A stretch of DNA of 64,000 nucleotides from Erythrophleum ivorense. Lineage: Eukaryota > Streptophyta > Magnoliopsida > Fabales > Fabaceae. Where the stretch lies: positions 3,342,064 through 3,406,063 of the forward strand of contig JAIUCV010000101.1 of NCBI GenBank assembly GCA_026724425.1, in the 5' to 3' direction. Positions 11,765-23,704 of the stretch are shown one piece after another (position 1 is the stretch's first letter; every line of letters begins with the position of its first letter). The translations under genes and the position numbers were made by a program. The notes below the pieces were generated by a model. It was given only the letters and a program-made list of their open reading frames with translations, had not been told where the DNA came from and did no database searches.

Positions 11765-12227
11765 TATCCATCTTAGAGACTTGATAGCTTTACTTCCTCA
11801 TCTGGAAATATAGTATCTTCCACATTTGGCTACAGCGACTTTTGTACGGCTCAAGCACCAATCACTTAGTGTATGTTGTGAATGTGATATTCAGTTATTC
11901 AAATTCAATGAAAGCATCAGGCGCTGTTCTCTGCTTGTATACAATAGTATCTTTACCAAGACAAAGAAGAAAGAAAAAGAAGATCTTTGCCTTCAGAGGG
12001 TATCATAACCGAATAACTATAAACCCTATAATATTGGCGATCATAGGGGGATCCAACACCAACTTATCTATTGATTGGATTTGATTTTGAGCCGTCACTT
12101 TCAAAAGTTTGTTTCTGTTTTTCAAAGTTAAAAAAGATTCATCTATATCTTCTTAACAGGATTTACAAGCTTCCTTCCTTTTCTCTCTCTCTCGCTCTCA
12201 GAGGAAACTGTGAGTAACAGCAACACA
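11765..12227. other. intergenic between GAUT10 and QWRF3
   Basis: GAUT10 3' UTR followed by the promoter and CT-rich leader of the QWRF gene (TCTC tract about 12183-12198). No further gene is seen. Confidence 0.4.
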
Positions 12228-14132
12228 ATGAAGAGCCGCGAGCATGGACAGGTTTCCATTGAGCAACTCAAAACAAGAAGAGGAAAGTCCCGCGAGGTTA
12301 GTTCACGTTTTCTGTCTCCGTCTTCATCCTCTTCTCCTAACCGCAGAAACTCCACTTCCAATTCATCTACCAATAAGAGAGATGATGACTATGAGAACAA
12401 CAACGGCCGTGTAAAAGCACATCCCTGTCTGCAAAAGCACCATGATCGGATGTCAGATGGCACACGGCTTTGTTTCGGCTTCCCAAACCAAAGCGGTGTC
12501 CCTGAAGTTGACACAAAAGAAAATCGTAGGCCTTCCCCGTGGATCAATGATGATGTCATACTTCCTGGCAGATTTTCCGTCGATGAAAGTGCATTGTACA
12601 GGAGAAACTCATGCTCTCTAAGTGTATACGAGTCGTCCTATAACAACGATGAATCAGATTCAGAGTTGAGCGATGTGTCCTTTGCTTCAACTCGTTCGTC
12701 CCGCATCCACAAGCCAGGTATCAAGGTCTCTTCTAAATATCTGCATCATGTAAGAGAGATACCGAGCAGAGGGTCATCGGCCAAAGTAAGGTCACAAGAA
12801 GTTTCTCAGAAAACTAACAGCTTTAGGGGCATTGAGAATATGATGAAGAGGACTAATCCAGTGTCCAGGTATGGCAGTTCCATGTCTCAGTGGGCGCTCT
12901 CACCAGGAAGATCATTGGATGCTCAGGCCGTTACATTTCCAGCTTCAAATCTGAAGCCTCCAATAGGGAAAGGCGTTGGAAAACTATTCAACCTTGGCTT
13001 CGATTTCTTCAGGAGCAAGAAGAAGTCTTCTCCCTTTTCCTCACCGTTAAAACCAACGGCAAGTGACGCAGAGGCTGCTCATCAGCTGAAGCTTATGAAC
13101 AGTCGGTTGGTTCAATGGAGGTTTGTCAACGCTAAAGCCTCTGCTGCAAACAACAACGTAGCCTCCCGAGAGAAGGTAATGGATGACCTCTGCTCATGCT
13201 TGTCAGGATGATGAATGAGAAGATGTCGATTATGAATGTTTGTCATGAAACCTTTGCAGAAACAAGTACTCTGTGCGTGGGACACTCTTACCAAGTTAAA
13301 ACATTTGGTTCTGCAAGAGAGAATTAAACTGCAGAAGAGGAACTTGGAGATGAAGCTGGTTCAAGTGCTTCTTTCTCAAGTACGTATCAGGTCCAAACCC
13401 ATTTAGTAATCCGGAAATTCCATAAGTCAGGGAGGAAGTCTTGCTCTTCACTTCGAAGCAAGTCTAATTTATACGAACATATGTATCTGAAACAGGTTAA
13501 GTATCTTGAAGCTTGGGAGGACATGGAAAGACAACACTTATCATCTGTGTCCATGACCGAACAAGCCCTACATTCTGTACTTTCCAGGCTTCCCCTAAGG
13601 GAAGGTGCACAGGTAGATGAGATGATGCTCATCTCCTAAGTTTCTGTGTCTCTTTTGTTATCCAATAACTCGTGAGGTTTGCAGGTGAAGATAGAATCGG
13701 CTGTCACTAGGTTTCAGAAAGTAGAAGCAGTCACTGATGCTATCATTTCAGCTGTGAATAGTTTTGCTCTCACGGTAGGTTATTTCTAGTATGAGGACTA
13801 AAATGAGATGATGTTTAAAAGTAAGTAAGTGGTGTTTAGTAACATAAGTAAGATATTCCATTAGCAGATGGAAGGTATCGTTCCACTTGCTTCTCAACTT
13901 GCTGAAGTGGCGACTCAAGAGAAGCTGATGGTGGAGCAGTGCCATGATTTGTTGAGAACGATATCTGAGTTAGAGGTACAAAGATTGTGTGTGCATGAAC
14001 ATCTCAGACCTGCGTTTGTGTTTTGCTGATCATAGTGTTGGATGATGTAAGCAGATGCAGGAGAGGAGCTTGAAGTGCTGCTTCCTGATTCAACATAAAC
14101 AGACTTTGGATACAAAACTTGTTAAAGACTAG
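12228..14132 (+). CDS. QWRF3: QWRF motif-containing protein (QWRF3-like)
   Basis: Member of the plant QWRF (DUF566) family, which binds microtubules and, in AUG8/EDE1-type members, joins the augmin complex. Six in-phase exons: 12228-13175, 13260-13379, 13496-13612, 13685-13774, 13868-13975 and 14055-14132, giving 486 residues. The N-terminal two thirds is basic, Ser-rich and probably disordered. The defining motif is at SRLVQWRFVNAKA (about residues 291-303). The short downstream exons encode a helical region (KYLEAWEDMERQHLSSV, VTRFQKVEAVTDAIISAVNS, EKLMVEQCHDLLRTISELE) typical of the family. Position fits At2g20815. The exact microtubule role is inferred. Confidence 0.88.
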
Positions 14133-14627
14133 CAGGGACTTTGGTGTTGAAGCTTTCCGTCTACGTTTTTCAGACTCTTTTGTAGTAAAAAAGTTAGTAT
14201 TTTCATTTGAGAGCATAATAAAGGTATTTGCAGCAAAATATGCGTTTTGACTCTCGGGTAGATTTCTGGAAGACAACAAACAAATAAAAAGAGCAAAGGG
14301 TTTTAGTTATTCCAGATTAATCTAGTTTGATGCCATTTTACATTTATGTCAAACGTATATACAATGGTTTTTTGAACTGAATCACCAAACCAAATCGAAG
14401 CACCAAGACACAGCCCAAAAACAAGGCTTTTTTTTGTTGAAGCCTCTAGCGGAAAAGGAAGTGTTACAAGTGTTGCCTGACCAAACGCATAGTACGGCGT
14501 CGTTTGATGCTGAAACGACAGATCTTAAAATGGCCCTGTCTCACTCCATCTTTCTCTTCACCAATCTCCTGAAAAACTTGCGGAGCCTCTCAGATCCTCG
14601 AAAACCCTAAATTACAAGTCGAAATCG
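14133..14627. other. intergenic between QWRF3 and the small mitochondrial protein gene
   Basis: QWRF3 3' region and promoter of the downstream gene; AT-rich. ACGACGTCGTT-like palindromic sequence lies near 14494-14515. No gene is recognised. Confidence 0.4.
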
Positions 14628-15299
14628 ATGGCGTCCTTCGCTCGCCGAGCCATGAATCTAGCTCAGATTTCATCTGCACGTGTACCCGCCTCTGTTTGTC
14701 AGCGTCGTGGTCTCGCCGGCGCCGCTGGTATTTTCTTCTCTCTCTCTCAATTATGATTATTTTTGGGTGCGTAATTTCCTTGCAATGCTAGTCACCGCCT
14801 AATTAGTCCGTCACAAGGAAAAGCATCGATGGAGAAATGTTGCGAAGATTTTGAAAACCCCTTGTTTGTTTTGATTTTCCCATTGAGTTTCCGTTGAATC
14901 GCTGTATGGAAAATGGGAAGATGGATTGAACAAGTTTGTGAACACTGTGCAGATCACCATGGATCTACCAAGGTTGACTTCTGGAAACAGCCCACGAACC
15001 CAGGAAACTGGAAAGAGGAGCATGTACGTCTCCTCTTGTTTTTGCTCTTTCTGTATAAATTTGTAGAAGCTGTGAGTTGATGATTCCTTCTTCTCTGCAG
15101 TTTGTGCTGATTTCGCTGTCCGGCTGGGGCTTGCTTATCTACAGTGGATACAAGCTCTTCTCCGGTGGGAAAGAAGAGGTAATATACACTCTTCTTCTTC
15201 CTTATCAAAGCTAAGCGGCTCTGTGTCCCTCTCTTTTACATATCATTCTTTTAATCATTTCTTTCGTGGCAGAAGAAGCCTGTGGAGGGTACAGAATGA
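14628..15299 (+). CDS. small predicted mitochondrial membrane protein (At2g20820-like)
   Basis: 91-residue protein from four small exons (14628-14727, 14953-15023, 15101-15178 and 15273-15299), all in phase. The N-terminus MASFARRAMNLAQISSARVP is Arg/Ser/Ala-rich without acids, as in a mitochondrial presequence. A central polar segment DHHGSTKVDFWKQPTNPG precedes one predicted membrane helix (about residues 59-76, LISLSGWGLLIYSGYKLF) and a charged tail KKPVEGTE. The layout resembles accessory subunits of respiratory complexes, but I do not know its function. It corresponds by position and sequence to At2g20820. Confidence is high that it is a gene and low on role. Confidence 0.82.
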
Positions 15300-15924
15300 A
15301 TCTCATTTGTCACCGGCAAAAAGACATGTTATGGAGAGAGGGAAGAGCTCTCCTTCTCGTGCATTTGGTTTTCGTTTCAACACCTTGTGACTGGTCTTGT
15401 ATCAAAGCCAGCTATTAGTTCTGACAACCTTTGTGTTTTATTTTGAAAATAATATGCATCACGATCATGTCTGCAATGGTTGATCCTTGGCAGTTTTTGT
15501 GTTTCATAATTTCCAAGCGAAAGCATTGTGATAATATGCCTTTGGATTCTTCTTTTTTTCATTCTATTTGTCTCTTTTGGATACCAATTTTTCTTATTTC
15601 TCCACATGTGTCTTCCAAGTGGAGATAACACAGATCACTTCCTTGTTGCTGCATGTGTACTGATCCAAATGTTTCTCGTTGCTCTCTCGTCTTATGTAAT
15701 GCCTACTGCTTTCTGCATCTTCCTTGGACTCTTAAAAAATCACAGCTTGCCTCTTGGTTAGAATTGTTGTCCATCTCTGGCTTTGTTTGTGTCTATCCTA
15801 GGAGGTATCTCCAGTCAGTCACATAACAAGCTATTTTATTAAAGGGATTAAAATATAATCCAAGCATGGTGCCAGAATTTCATACAAAGGTTTTGCAGAA
15901 AGATAGAAAGTTAGGGAAATGAAG
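15300..15924. other. intergenic 3' flanks, At2g20820-like / ULT2
   Basis: Convergent 3' flanks. T-rich sequence downstream of the small-protein gene; nothing coding recognised. The ORFs present here have composition typical of random AT-rich DNA. Confidence 0.4.
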
Positions 15925-17074
15925 TCAAATGGGTTGGGCGTTGGTGATGAAATCGAGGCAAGTCTGGCAGTTACAGTCAGAGAAACGGCAGAGGTTGCAG
16001 CCGAAACAGACGCAGGAAGTGCAGCCTTTGCAAGAGGGAGAGCGACTGCATCCTCTGTACACTTTCCTGCTCCCTCTCTCTTCCTCCTCCTCGCATGTTA
16101 TCCTGCAACCGTGCACCACTCCACATGGAATATTCATCATATGAATTAGAAACACCCCCAAAAAAAAAAAAAAAAAAAATAGAAAACTGACTCACTTGTC
16201 GTATGGATAATCGCAACACTTCCAAGTGAGATCAGCCAATGCATCATGGTGCATCCGGCATTCCCCTATGCTCTTCTTCCTGAACCTCCTCTCTTTCCCG
16301 CATCTGCTGCACCCAACAAATTCATCCCGATGGTTCACGCCTTTGGATCCGCGGTTTGAGGAGTTCTTCAATGCTTTGTTGTAGTATCTGAGCAGCACTG
16401 TCTTTGAAAGCGCAACTTTGTCTCCGTCTATGAACACCCACACGTTGTTCCTCCAGTTTCTAGAGCTTTCTCTCTCAGAATGCTTCTCAAAGGCAGCAGG
16501 CGTTAACTTGTCTACCATCATACAATCAAAGCTGTCAATATCCACTACTTTTCTGAAAAAACTTGTCTACCAACACTTGTCTACGATGTATATCATGGTA
16601 AGGTATATTACAGAAACTAATGGCAATGCATGAGACTATCAAGAGGCATCATCAAGAAGCAACCAAGGGCAGATAAAGCAGAGCCATATCAAAGAGGCCA
16701 AGCAAGAGAACAAAATGAAAAACAAAGATGCAAACGCATTCCTTACATATTTGTATACGTGAAGAAGCAAATAATGAAAGATGTAGAGAAAACGACAGGC
16801 CATCTCACGCATTCACATGTAACATGCATTGATTTGAAAACCCACTTAGCTAGCTAAAAGAGAGACAGAGACCTTCGTTGCAAGCGGGAGTGCATTGGCA
16901 GGTTACTTGGAGGTCTCCGTCGGAGAAAACCCTAAGCCTCGCAATGGCGTCTCCGTAACGGTGGCTGGTGCAGCCACACATCACCTCCACGTAATCATCT
17001 CCCACAATGACCCCACTTATCTCTCGCAGCTCCTCCTCGCTGAACAACTCCTTCAGCCCGCATTCTCTCTCCAT
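15925..17074 (-). CDS. ULT2: ULTRAPETALA-type trithorax-group protein (ULT2)
   Basis: Plant-specific SAND-domain nuclear regulator that, as ULT1/ULT2, limits shoot and floral meristem size as a trithorax-group factor. Exons 17074-16873, 16511-16196 and 16102-15925 give 231 residues. The SAND-like part spans exon 1 (EEELREISGVIVGDDYVEVMCGCTSHRYGDAIARLRVFSDG) and exon 2 (LTPAAFEKHSERE, NWRNNVWVFIDGDKVALSKT). The C-terminus is Cys-rich and B-box-like (CKGCTSCVCFGCNLCRFSDCNCQTCLDF). Position equals At2g20825. Intron 2 carries a poly-A run near 16160. No lesion seen. The regulatory role is taken from the family. Confidence 0.93.
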
Positions 17075-17376
17075 CTCCGATCTCTGATTTCCTCCTAATT
17101 AGTATATATATTGTGTGTCTTAAAGAATGCGATACACATTTATATAGGATTAGAGCTCTTAATACCAAAGGACAACAAGGTCATTCGACATGAGTATAAG
17201 AGAGAAAAAAACCCCAAGGTTAGCTTTTGCCTTTTGGAGTAAAACGAGAGAGAGAGAGAGATTCTCTGCTACAAACAGAGATGGAGATGATGGGATTGTG
17301 TTGGCCGATGCGAATTAGGTAGCCTAAGTAAAACAAGAGAGTCGTGGGGCATGAAAATTGTGAATGTTTGAAATTA
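17075..17376. other. ULT2 upstream region
   Basis: Promoter and 5' UTR of ULT2 on the minus strand; a GA repeat (about 17248-17262) and AT-rich DNA. It ends at the Helitron terminus at 17377. Confidence 0.4.
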
Positions 17377-19836
17377 TTAGGTATTTTACCCGTGCTACGC
17401 GCAGGTCTGTATTAATAATTTGATTTAGTATTTTTTATTCATAAGTTTTTGTCGTCATAAACATGGTTATGGTGATTGTAGAGAATCAATGTTCTTATTT
17501 TTTTATTTTTTTTATTTTTTGTTTATTTTTCTTCGATCTATTCTGCTTAATTCGGTTTTTTTTTCTTTGGTTTTTTTTCATTTTTATTCTTCCTATTCAG
17601 TTTATTTGTCCTTGCGATTTTTATTCCGTTATGAGGGACAACCTAACTGAGTCACCAAAGGACCGTCTCCTTCTTCATCTTTATTCATCTTTGGTTTATT
17701 TTTTTTTTATCTTCGTTCTTTGATATTTTTGTCTTCATTTTTAATGTTTCTTTTTATTCTCTGTGCTCGTCCTGGTTATTGTTTTTCTGTTTCTATGTTT
17801 CTCTGATTAACTCTGGCAAAATTGTTAAGATTTTGCTATATATTTTTTGTTTAGCTTCTTTCTTTCTTGATTATTCTCCGTTGGAAATTTCCACGACTTT
17901 ATCCCTTTTATATATAATTCTATTGCAACCTCTTTAGTTTAATCTTAATTTGATAATTCTTTGCTATATTTGTCTATCGCTTTTCCTCATGTATTTTTTT
18001 TTCCTTTTTGCTCTTCTTTGTTCTTATTCTTCTATTTATTCTATGATTAATTATTTCCTTCGAAAATATTAGGTTTCGTTAGAGTTTTTTTTACAGCTTA
18101 ATATTTCTTCTATGTATTGGTTATTCTCCCCTTTAAAGTTTTCATGACTATATCTTTTGTAAATAGTTTTAGTATAAGCATATTTAATCTTATGTAGAAC
18201 AAATTTTCACTGTTTGATACACATAGCCAAACCTATAAAATTAAAATATATGTGTAAACAAATTTTAGTTAGAGAAACTAATATTATTGTAGATAAACTA
18301 ATTAATATATATGTTGGATTTCTAGTGGTATAAAACTTATTTGAAAAGAAGTTAATCGACGCACATCGTTGTTCTTCATTTTCTTCTTCGTTCTCGTTTA
18401 TATGTTTTTAAATTTTCTTTGATTTATGCTTCTTCAATCTCTTCTGCTTTGATTTCTTGTTTGTTCTTATTTGTTTTTTTATTCATTTTCTCATCATCGC
18501 CTTAGCTCATCTTCGTCTTCGCTCTTATTTATTTTTTCTTTTTGTTCTTGTCTGGTTCCATCTCATTCGTTCGTATTTGATTTATTCTTCAGATTTATCT
18601 TTGCAAGTTTCTTTTCGGATTTTTCATTTTTCATCTTTGTTTTCTTTTATTTATATTACGTCTTCGCACTTAAGTGTCTTCATTTTCACTCTTCTTCGGT
18701 TTCATCTCTTACTCTTATTTTTCTTTGTATCCGTCTTGATTTTTGTTTTTTCTTCAACTTCTTTTTCTTCTTTGTCTCGTTTATTCTCCACTCTTCAAAT
18801 TTTACATGACTCAATTCCTTTTGTAAATAATTTTAGTATAAACTTTTTTAATTTTATATATGCCATATAAAATTAGTTTTATTGTCACGTATCTTTTTAT
18901 AAATTTTTAAGTGATTATTTATATAATTGAAATTCTTATTTTAAATTAAGAAAATTTCCAAATTTAATTCTAAATAGATTTTTGGTGTTAATAAAAATTT
19001 ATACATGTTTTCCTTATCTCTTACATATCTTTACTGATATTACAATTTAAAATTTTGAAAATTTTATTAGTTTTAGATAAGGTTATAACTTATATGTACC
19101 AATAATATTTATTGTTTAAACTCTATATAACTAATTTACTAGAACACATTTTTCTTTTTGTTGTTATTAAAAAAACAATTTCTTTATTTTCTAAAGTGTT
19201 TAATTAAAAACAATTTTTGAAAGAAAAATTAATTTTAGTGATGATGTGTAATGATATTATTGGTTATTTAAAATCCTATTTTAATTTCCTTATTTTCTAA
19301 AGTGTTTAATTAAGATTTTTTTTCTGAAAAATAAAAAAGAAAATAATCAAATAACTTTAGTGATGATGTGGAATGATACTATTGGTTATTTAAAATTTTA
19401 TATATTTAATTTTTTTTATCTCTTACATATTTAAAAATTGAAATTTTTTTTATTATGTAAATTTTTACATGGACCAATCAAATTACGTTTAAATTGAAAA
19501 TTTTCTTAATTATGTAAATGCTTATATGGACAAATCAAATTGCATTTTTCAATCTCATGTGGACGTACTATTTTTTTGTTGGTATTAGAAAATGTAATTT
19601 TTTCATTTTATAAACTCTTTAATACGGAAAATATATATTACATTTAAATTAGTCTTGAAATATGAAAAGGAAATTAATTAATTTAACAAATAACTAATTG
19701 TATATGATGATGTGGAATGATATTATTAGTTGTTTAAAATTTGAAAAATTACTTAATTTTGAAAATGCTTATGTGGACCAATAAAATTTTAAAATCTTTT
19801 GAGAGACATTTTGTCTCAACTTTTATATAGTATAGA
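17377..19836 (-). mobile_element. non-autonomous Helitron, about 2.46 kb
   Basis: On the minus strand the element starts TCTATACTATATAAAAGTTG (from 19836 down) and ends CTAA at 17377. It is flanked by A on the 5' side and T on the 3' side, the AT target expected of Helitrons. Twelve bases before the CTAA end is an imperfect hairpin, CCTGCGC/GCACGGG (about 17391-17407), the usual Helitron 3' stem-loop. The interior is T-rich and has no Rep/helicase reading frame, so it is non-autonomous. Degenerate internal repeats containing GATGATGTGGAATGATA recur near 19239, 19361 and 19705. The long Phe/Leu-rich ORF at 18457-18870 is a composition artefact. Confidence 0.8.
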
Positions 19837-21291
19837 TTATGTAAATGTTTATTTTTTTAAAAAATCAATTTTGGATTTGAATGACAGATATACATACGTA
19901 ACGTACATACATAGATGTATACTTGTAATTGTGTGATGGTGTGATTGTCCATATATGTAGATTTTTTCACAAAAAAACAAACTAGGTTGCATGAAACGGA
20001 AACGGAAGCAGAAACGGAAATGGATATGCGGAATCGAACGTTTCAAAACGTGAAAATGCAAATTTTGAAAAATATTAAAATGAAAAATATTTTGGAAACG
20101 TAAATTATATATATATATATAATATTAATCATCTATATTATATTTATAATATATGATATTTAAATTGACACAAATTCGCACATAAATATTAAAACTATCT
20201 TTAACGGATAATCAAACTTAATATGTCAAGACAAATCTTTATTGTATTATAAAGAATTAAACTAATCACTCAATTTTTTTATTTGTTTTGTAATTATTTC
20301 TTTATCAGATTTTCAAAAATAAAAAGTAAGTTTCTATCGTATATCGAAATTGAAATTGAAATTGTTAGGAAACGTGAAAAACATGTATCTAATAAGTTTC
20401 CAAAAAGAAACGTACATTAGACAGAGTCTTCGTGCACTTTAAGAACACATGAAGATTGTAGACTGTTCTTTTTTCTTTTTATCTAAACCCACACAGATTA
20501 TATAATATTCAAACGCTATCTATTTCTTATTAAATTACACCCATAGAAATAGAAACAGTAATTACCTCTTCTCTTCTTTCTTACTTTTGAGCTCTCTAAG
20601 GTTTCATCAGTTTACCATTTCTGTAAAATATTAATTAAAAATGTTCTTTTAGAGTTAGGTACTTGACACTATGACAGTCACATCTTTATATATAAATACA
20701 TGTGTGTATTTACTATTTAATGCTCAGGATTACCAATCGGTGATGTTGAGTACGAGGAACAAGTAAGTGGGCATATACATAAACTTATTATGGAATCTGA
20801 TTTACTTCAATAAACTAGGTAATTCCAAACTAAGAAACAAAGTTTCTTGACTAAACTTATTATCCAGTGCTTTGAGACATTATATATTTTGATGAACGTG
20901 GGTTTAGCCTGGCTTAATATTGGCATCCACACTTTGATAATGTCAAATGTGAATCAAGGTTGTTAGAATTGTACAGCTGGTCCAACTTGAATTGTCTTTG
21001 TCAATGAATGTAGGCATGTTATGCTACGAACATAAGTTGGTTTTACCTCATCCATCTAATGTAATGTAACTTATTGCAAAGCCAACAAAAGGAGAACTCT
21101 AAGTCAATAATGAGCCGCACCAAACTCCACCTCATCCACGTTTTTTTACTTCATAGACTTTTGACTCTCTAATTTCAATATATATTAAACAAGTGAGCAT
21201 ATTGTTTCTGCACAAAAGAAAAGTTTGTTGTTTTGAAGAGTAATAAATGAAAAGAAGATGTGACACAAACAAGTTATATTATATATGTATA
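19837..21291. other. AT-rich intergenic DNA
   Basis: 1.45 kb of AT-rich sequence with (AT) runs near 20108-20125 and short repeats of GGAAACG and GAAATT type (about 19995-20030 and 20345-20365), possibly transposon-derived. No termini or coding sequence could be defined. Confidence 0.4.
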
Positions 21292-22321
21292 TCATGATGA
21301 ACTGATGAGCAAGTCGTGATATCTTTGAGCGATCTGGTCGGCTGTGTAGTCGGTGTAATACCCTTTGCTCACAAGAAGACCTTCCTCTCTGCCAAGCTTG
21401 TCGATCAGTCTTTGAACTTCATCTCCTCCCACCTGGCTTGGATTCAACAAGTTACAGGCGACCTCTATGACTCCTTCCCCATGCAACAGCGCCATTGTCT
21501 GCACCGAAGGCAAGCCCCCTCCTCTCTCGCTCGCCTTCCTGGCCAGTCTCCTCACTGCCTTGAGATCGGTTGACATGACTGGCACGTTATAGTTACTGAC
21601 CCACCCGCACGCCCCAACCGCTACAACCCCTTTGGCTTTGCTCACCTCTTGAGGCCCTGCGAATGGCTTCACCGGGACCACCTCCAGCTCCAAACCGCCT
21701 GCCCATTCATGCCCCTCCCTGTTCGCCTTGAAGTAGCCCAGCTTCCTTCTTATCGAATCCAGCGTGCACTGCTCCTCTTGTGCTTGTGCTGCTGCTCCAC
21801 CATATAGATATGTAGGGACTGCACCAGGAAAATTAGTATTCCAAAATATCAGCAATGAAAATGATCACACAAATTACATCAACAGCAGCATACAAGCAAT
21901 CAAATGCTCTGCTCTCAAGTCTTAACTCAAACTCGAGTAAGTAGTAACCTCGGAGAATGGAGCCGATATCCATGGCTAAGGAATTGGCAAGGGCAGAGAC
22001 TTGGTGAATAGAGGTTTGAGACAAGGGGTGAAAGCATATGTGGTCGACCACTCCAAGGCGGGGATGGGATCCACAATGCAGCTCGAGGCTGATAGTGTCG
22101 AGAGCAGTCTTGACCATTGCAAAGACGGCATTTTTGAGGGAGCCCTCCTGCGTGGAGACGAGAGTGTAACCAACCCTGCCATAAGCAGCGTCTTCAAACT
22201 TGTTGACGATGGCAGCTGGTGGAAAGGGCTTCGCGGCTCTCTCAATGGCTTCAAGGGCGGTCTTATTCCGGGATTCTGATATGTAAACCTTGCAACAACC
22301 AAGCATTTCTCTCCTCAGCAT
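21292..22321 (-). CDS. formiminotransferase-like, folate-binding family protein (At2g20830-like)
   Basis: 299-residue protein related to the N-terminal half of animal formimidoyltransferase-cyclodeaminase, a folate-dependent one-carbon enzyme. Exons 22321-21949 and 21818-21292. The family pattern is visible: MLGCCKVYISESRN at the start, LHCGSHPRLGVVDHICFHPL (the conserved H-P-R-x-G region), LRVPTYLYGGAA, RREGHEWAGG-like KANREGHEWAGG, GVVAVGACGWVSNYNVP, and the C-terminal EVQRLIDKLGREEGLLV. A deaminase domain is absent, as in plant homologues. It lies 280 bp downstream of the LTO1-like gene on the same strand. The activity has not been shown from sequence; the fold assignment is firm. Confidence 0.88.
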
Positions 22322-22425
22322 CTCCTCTCCTGTCCTCCGACCATCACCTATTAGAAAAAATTATGTGTGAGTGCGTTTGTTATCATCTATGGTGGCTAAA
22401 AGAAGCTGTGGCATCATTATCAATT

Positions 22426-22468
<43 letters not shown>

Positions 22469-22601
22469 GCCAGCATTCATCCACATTCACAATCACAGGT
22501 CCAGAAAAAGGACAGAACCAATAAAAAAGCAAGCTTGTGTTGTCTTACAATACAAATACGAATACGAATACATACAAGAAGAGGGAGAGAGATGATTGGT
22601 A

Positions 22602-23030
22602 CTAGAATTCGAGATTGGAGGATGGGTTTGGGTATCCATTGTACACCAATTGTTTCTTGGATATGCCGAGAGACGCGCAGATGATGCTGAATTTGACTCG
22701 AAGATCATCCCTGATATCGTCTTTGGTTTCGTCCTCGGGATCCAAGAGCGGGAACTTATCGAGCAGGACTTGGAAATCATTGAGATGCTTGTTGAGCTGA
22801 GGAGACCAGTGGAGACGGAGCGCACGAGAATTCCAGAGACTTGAGCACCCCTTGTAGAATCCTATGAGCTCGCCCGTCTCGAACCCAATTTTCAGACCCA
22901 GATGACGAGCGTCTTCCCGACCCGACACAAGACCCGCTTCGTGACCCGCTTCGAAGCCTTGATGTATGTGTGTATCCTCTAGGCGCAATATACAATCCAG
23001 GAAATCTTCCTTGATTTCGGGATTCGTCAT
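22602..23030 (-). CDS. LTO1/Yae1 N-terminal domain protein (ORAOV1 homologue)
   Basis: Single-exon gene of 142 residues. The ATG at 23030 (MTNPEIKEDFLDCILRLEDTH) is preferred over upstream in-frame codons because homologues start close to the FLDxILxLEDTHxxQG motif. The deca-GX3 helix is clear: GFEAGHEAGLVSGREDARHL followed by GLKIGFETGELIGFYKG, with glycines every four residues. In yeast and humans LTO1 with YAE1 acts as an adaptor that recruits ABCE1/Rli1 to the cytosolic iron-sulfur targeting complex; a C-terminal Trp is usually needed for that, and here the C-terminus ends NLEF without Trp. Single-exon structure is plain. It may be co-transcribed with the gene downstream. Confidence 0.82.
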   Translation of the reverse strand: MTNPEIKEDFLDCILRLEDTHIHQGFEAGHEAGLVSGREDARHLGLKIGFETGELIGFYKGCSSLWNSRALRLHWSPQLNKHLNDFQVLLDKFPLLDPEDETKDDIRDDLRVKFSIICASLGISKKQLVYNGYPNPSSNLEF

Positions 23031-23704
23031 GGAACGACCAAAATAGACACCAATTAGAAACAAAACTCACCCGATCGATACGATGATGATGCTTGCTTGC
23101 AGCAGAAAACAGAGAGACATGTAATCTCAATAATATTACGGGTTTCAGATTTATTTTTCAGGGTTAAGGAGATTGGATGGAGCTCCTTAGCGGGTTTTGT
23201 TAGTATGTTGTCAGATAATAAACTAGTGGCCCAGCCCAATTGGATCCTTGCTCTTCTAGTGTTATTAATTGGGCCAAGTAGAGATATGTCACATGAAGAT
23301 GTAATAAACCGAGAAAAGATTTAATGGTTTTGTTATTATCAGTGAGTGACTAATGGACAGCAAGGTCCACATGGTCAAACGAGAAGATTTCGTTCTAATT
23401 TCCATTACAAAGAATGTTTTTGATTGTCTAAACAAGATTCTCTAGGGAGTTTTTAAATTTGCGTGGATTCCTTCAGGAGAAACAGAGCAGCGGCAAAGGG
23501 AACTTAGAATCTATTGTCCAAAAAGCCGAAGATGTTATCAACGATAAGTTATCAAAGAGTTTTAATCTCGGAAAAGACGCGTCAGATTACTACTGCATGA
23601 TATCGTCAGCAACCTTCAATTGGAATTACTTTCATCCCTGGGAGATATAATAATATGTGTTCTGTAGCCATGATAACTATGTCTTACTCTTGTCTTTGAA
23701 TGTT
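23031..23704. other. intergenic; one unassigned coding-like piece
   Basis: Promoter of the LTO1-like gene, then AT-rich DNA. At 23459-23650 (+) a short frame reads SIVQKAEDVINDKLSKSF then NLGKDA. This weakly resembles the C-terminus of BPA1-type RRM proteins (KAEDV...LxKxFxLGKDA) and ends at a stop. It may be a gene scrap; I do not call it. Confidence 0.3.

Noticed and set aside
18457..18870. 137-codon Phe/Leu-rich ORF resembling a membrane protein
   Set aside because: It lies in the T-rich interior of the Helitron; the TTT/CTT-only composition gives apparent hydrophobicity without any conserved motif.
23459..23650. Short ORF with KAEDV..LGKDA, possible BPA1-like RRM protein C-terminus
   Set aside because: Only about a dozen residues agree, no RRM is present upstream, and the rest of the ORF does not match; left unassigned.
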